This document shows, piece by piece, positions 6,379 through 7,133 of a stretch of DNA of 7,133 nt (positions are counted from its first letter, which is position 1; each line of letters begins with the position of its first letter). Below the pieces are notes generated by a model, which worked only from the letters and a program-made list of their open reading frames with translations, ran no database searches and was not told the origin of the DNA. The stretch is from positions 1 through 7,133 of the forward strand of contig ASHK01000135.1 in assembly GCA_000695745.1 (NCBI GenBank), in the 5' to 3' direction. Position numbers and translations under genes: made by a program. This stretch comes from Vibrio madracius (GTDB lineage Bacteria; Pseudomonadota; Gammaproteobacteria; Enterobacterales; Vibrionaceae).

Positions 6379-6398
6379 ACGATATGCATGCATATCGT
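6379..6398. promoter_or_regulatory. Perfect 20-bp palindrome, probable operator
   Basis: ACGATATGCATGCATATCGT equals its own reverse complement over all 20 bases, centred between 6388 and 6389, with no spacer. It lies between two divergent genes, 129 nt before the small ORF and 155 nt before spo0M. The half-sites ATATGCA and TGCATAT are those I recall for the Vibrio AphA box, which however has six bases between them; here there are none. A further TGCATAG follows at 6398-6404. A dimeric regulator site is the likely reading; its identity is open. Confidence 0.5.
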
Positions 6399-6552
6399 GC
6401 ATAGAATACCATCAAGTTTGTGTGGATTCGATAGCTTAGGGTGAATTGTTTGGTTGTTTTTTCTACAGTGCATTTGTGCGTCGGATATTTGTTTTCTCTA
6501 CCAAATTGCGATAAAACGGTAGCACTACCTTGGGATATAAATGGATGTGCGT

Positions 6553-7133
6553 ATGTCTTTTTTTAAGAAAACCTTAGCAAGTTTTGGTATTGGCGCCGCG
6601 CGAGTGGATTCTGTTCTTCACCAAGAGTACCTCTACCCAGGTGAAACAGCCAAAGTCACGATTCATGTATACGGTGCAAAACCGCTCAGACAGTGGACAA
6701 CATCAATATGAGGCTTTGTTGTCGCTACATCGATGAGGTAGCACGCAGCAATCACAACAACAGCAATCAACCAGGAACACCGAAGCAGCGAGTATCAAAA
6801 ACCTTTGCACTGCAAACGTGGAAGTTGCCTTATGCGTTCACCATTGAGCCTGGAGAAACTCGAGATTTTGAAGTGGAACTCGATGTACCTTGGAATACAC
6901 CAGTCACGATTGGCGACTCTAAAGTATGGTTGGAAACCGGGCTAGATATCGCCTTGGCTGCCGATCCAACCGACAAAGACATGCTGACAGTGCGCCCCGA
7001 TCCTCTACTTGATGGCATATTCTCTGCGTTAGAAGATCAAGGGCTACGGATTCGTCAGGTAGAATGTGAAGCAGCAAAGGGCTTTGCGATGCCGTTTGTT
7101 CAAGAATTTGAATTTGTTCCAACGACAGGGCCT
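6553..7133 (+). CDS. Spo0M-like (sporulation-control family) arrestin-fold protein, partial, one single-base frameshift
   Basis: The N-terminus MSFFKKTLASFGIGAARVDS matches the Spo0M family opening (MSFFKK.LAS.GIG.A.VD), and LYPGETAKVTIHVYG follows as in its first beta strands. The frame breaks at about 6676-6680: as written it stops at TGA 6709-6711 after 52 residues. With one base restored (GG or the A run in GGTGCAAAACC) it continues TAQTVDNINMRLCCRYIDE, then a histidine/asparagine loop, TFALQTWKLPYAFTIEPGE, and on to the window end, 194 residues seen of a family length near 250. Spo0M has an arrestin-like beta-sandwich; in Bacillus it affects sporulation, while in non-sporulating vibrios its role is unknown. 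An in-frame ATG at 6541 has a better Shine-Dalgarno (GGGA) and could be the start, adding M-D-V-R. Confidence 0.8.

Larger units (their letters stand above)
6251..6552. other. Gene-free region between the small ORF and spo0M, with several symmetric elements
   Basis: No convincing coding sequence was found in about 300 bp on either strand. It lies between two divergent genes, so it should hold both promoters, but no clear sigma-70 pair stands out. It contains a nested inverted repeat (6295-6374), a 9-bp direct repeat with a 20-bp period (6330-6358), a perfect 20-bp palindrome (6379-6398), and a short GGTAG-CA-CTACC dyad (6518-6529) with another CTACC at 6498-6502, just before the spo0M start. 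Confidence 0.6.

Noticed and set aside
6830..7122. Two minus-strand ORFs inside spo0M
   Set aside because: They are shadows of the plus-strand Spo0M frame, which matches a protein family.
1..7133. Mobile elements, CRISPR arrays, tRNA or rRNA genes
   Set aside because: No transposase or integrase ORF, no regularly spaced repeat array and no tRNA-like cloverleaf was seen; gene content is core vibrio.

Overview
The window looks like chromosomal DNA of a Vibrio species (Gammaproteobacteria). The evidence is the protein sequences: a TcpG/DsbA-type oxidoreductase, a YihG acyltransferase, an SrkA/RdoA kinase, a YihD protein, a DUF2860 outer-membrane protein typical of vibrios, and the last 20 codons of a ComM/YifB-type AAA+ protein. 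Their order, comM – DUF2860 – yihG – dsbA – srkA – ccoG – yihD – spo0M-like, fits a vibrio version of the enterobacterial yihD-srkA-dsbA-yihG neighbourhood. No mobile element, tRNA, rRNA or CRISPR array was seen, so this is mostly core genome.

Layout. Positions 1-63 are the 3' end of comM (+). A minus-strand terminator (195-229) and a DUF2860 beta-barrel-type gene (260-1246, -) follow. A divergent regulatory region of about 200 bp separates that gene from yihG (1446-2330, +). A bidirectional terminator (2331-2359) divides yihG from the convergent srkA-dsbA pair (4006-3023 and 2972-2373, -), which probably forms an operon. Upstream of srkA lie a terminator (4009-4041), ccoG (5484-4068, -) with a good FNR-type class II promoter, a terminator, yihD (5967-5700, -), another terminator, and a small basic ORF (6250-6084, -) that is broken by one base. 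Positions 6251-6552 hold no gene but contain a perfect 20-bp palindrome, a nested inverted repeat and a 9-bp direct repeat. The right edge carries the start of an Spo0M-like arrestin-fold gene (+), cut by the window end.

Function. dsbA and srkA link periplasmic disulfide formation to envelope-stress protection. ccoG encodes a membrane iron-sulfur protein for cbb3 oxidase copper delivery and carries an anaerobic/microaerobic-type promoter signature. yihG remodels phospholipid acyl chains, and the DUF2860 product is probably an outer-membrane barrel.

Quality warning. Five single-base indels lie between about 4.3 and 6.7 kb: two in ccoG and one each in yihD, the small ORF and spo0M. The four complete genes to the left are intact. 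Most sit in or next to short homopolymers. I therefore read them as probable sequence errors rather than real pseudogenes, and give gene spans across the breaks.
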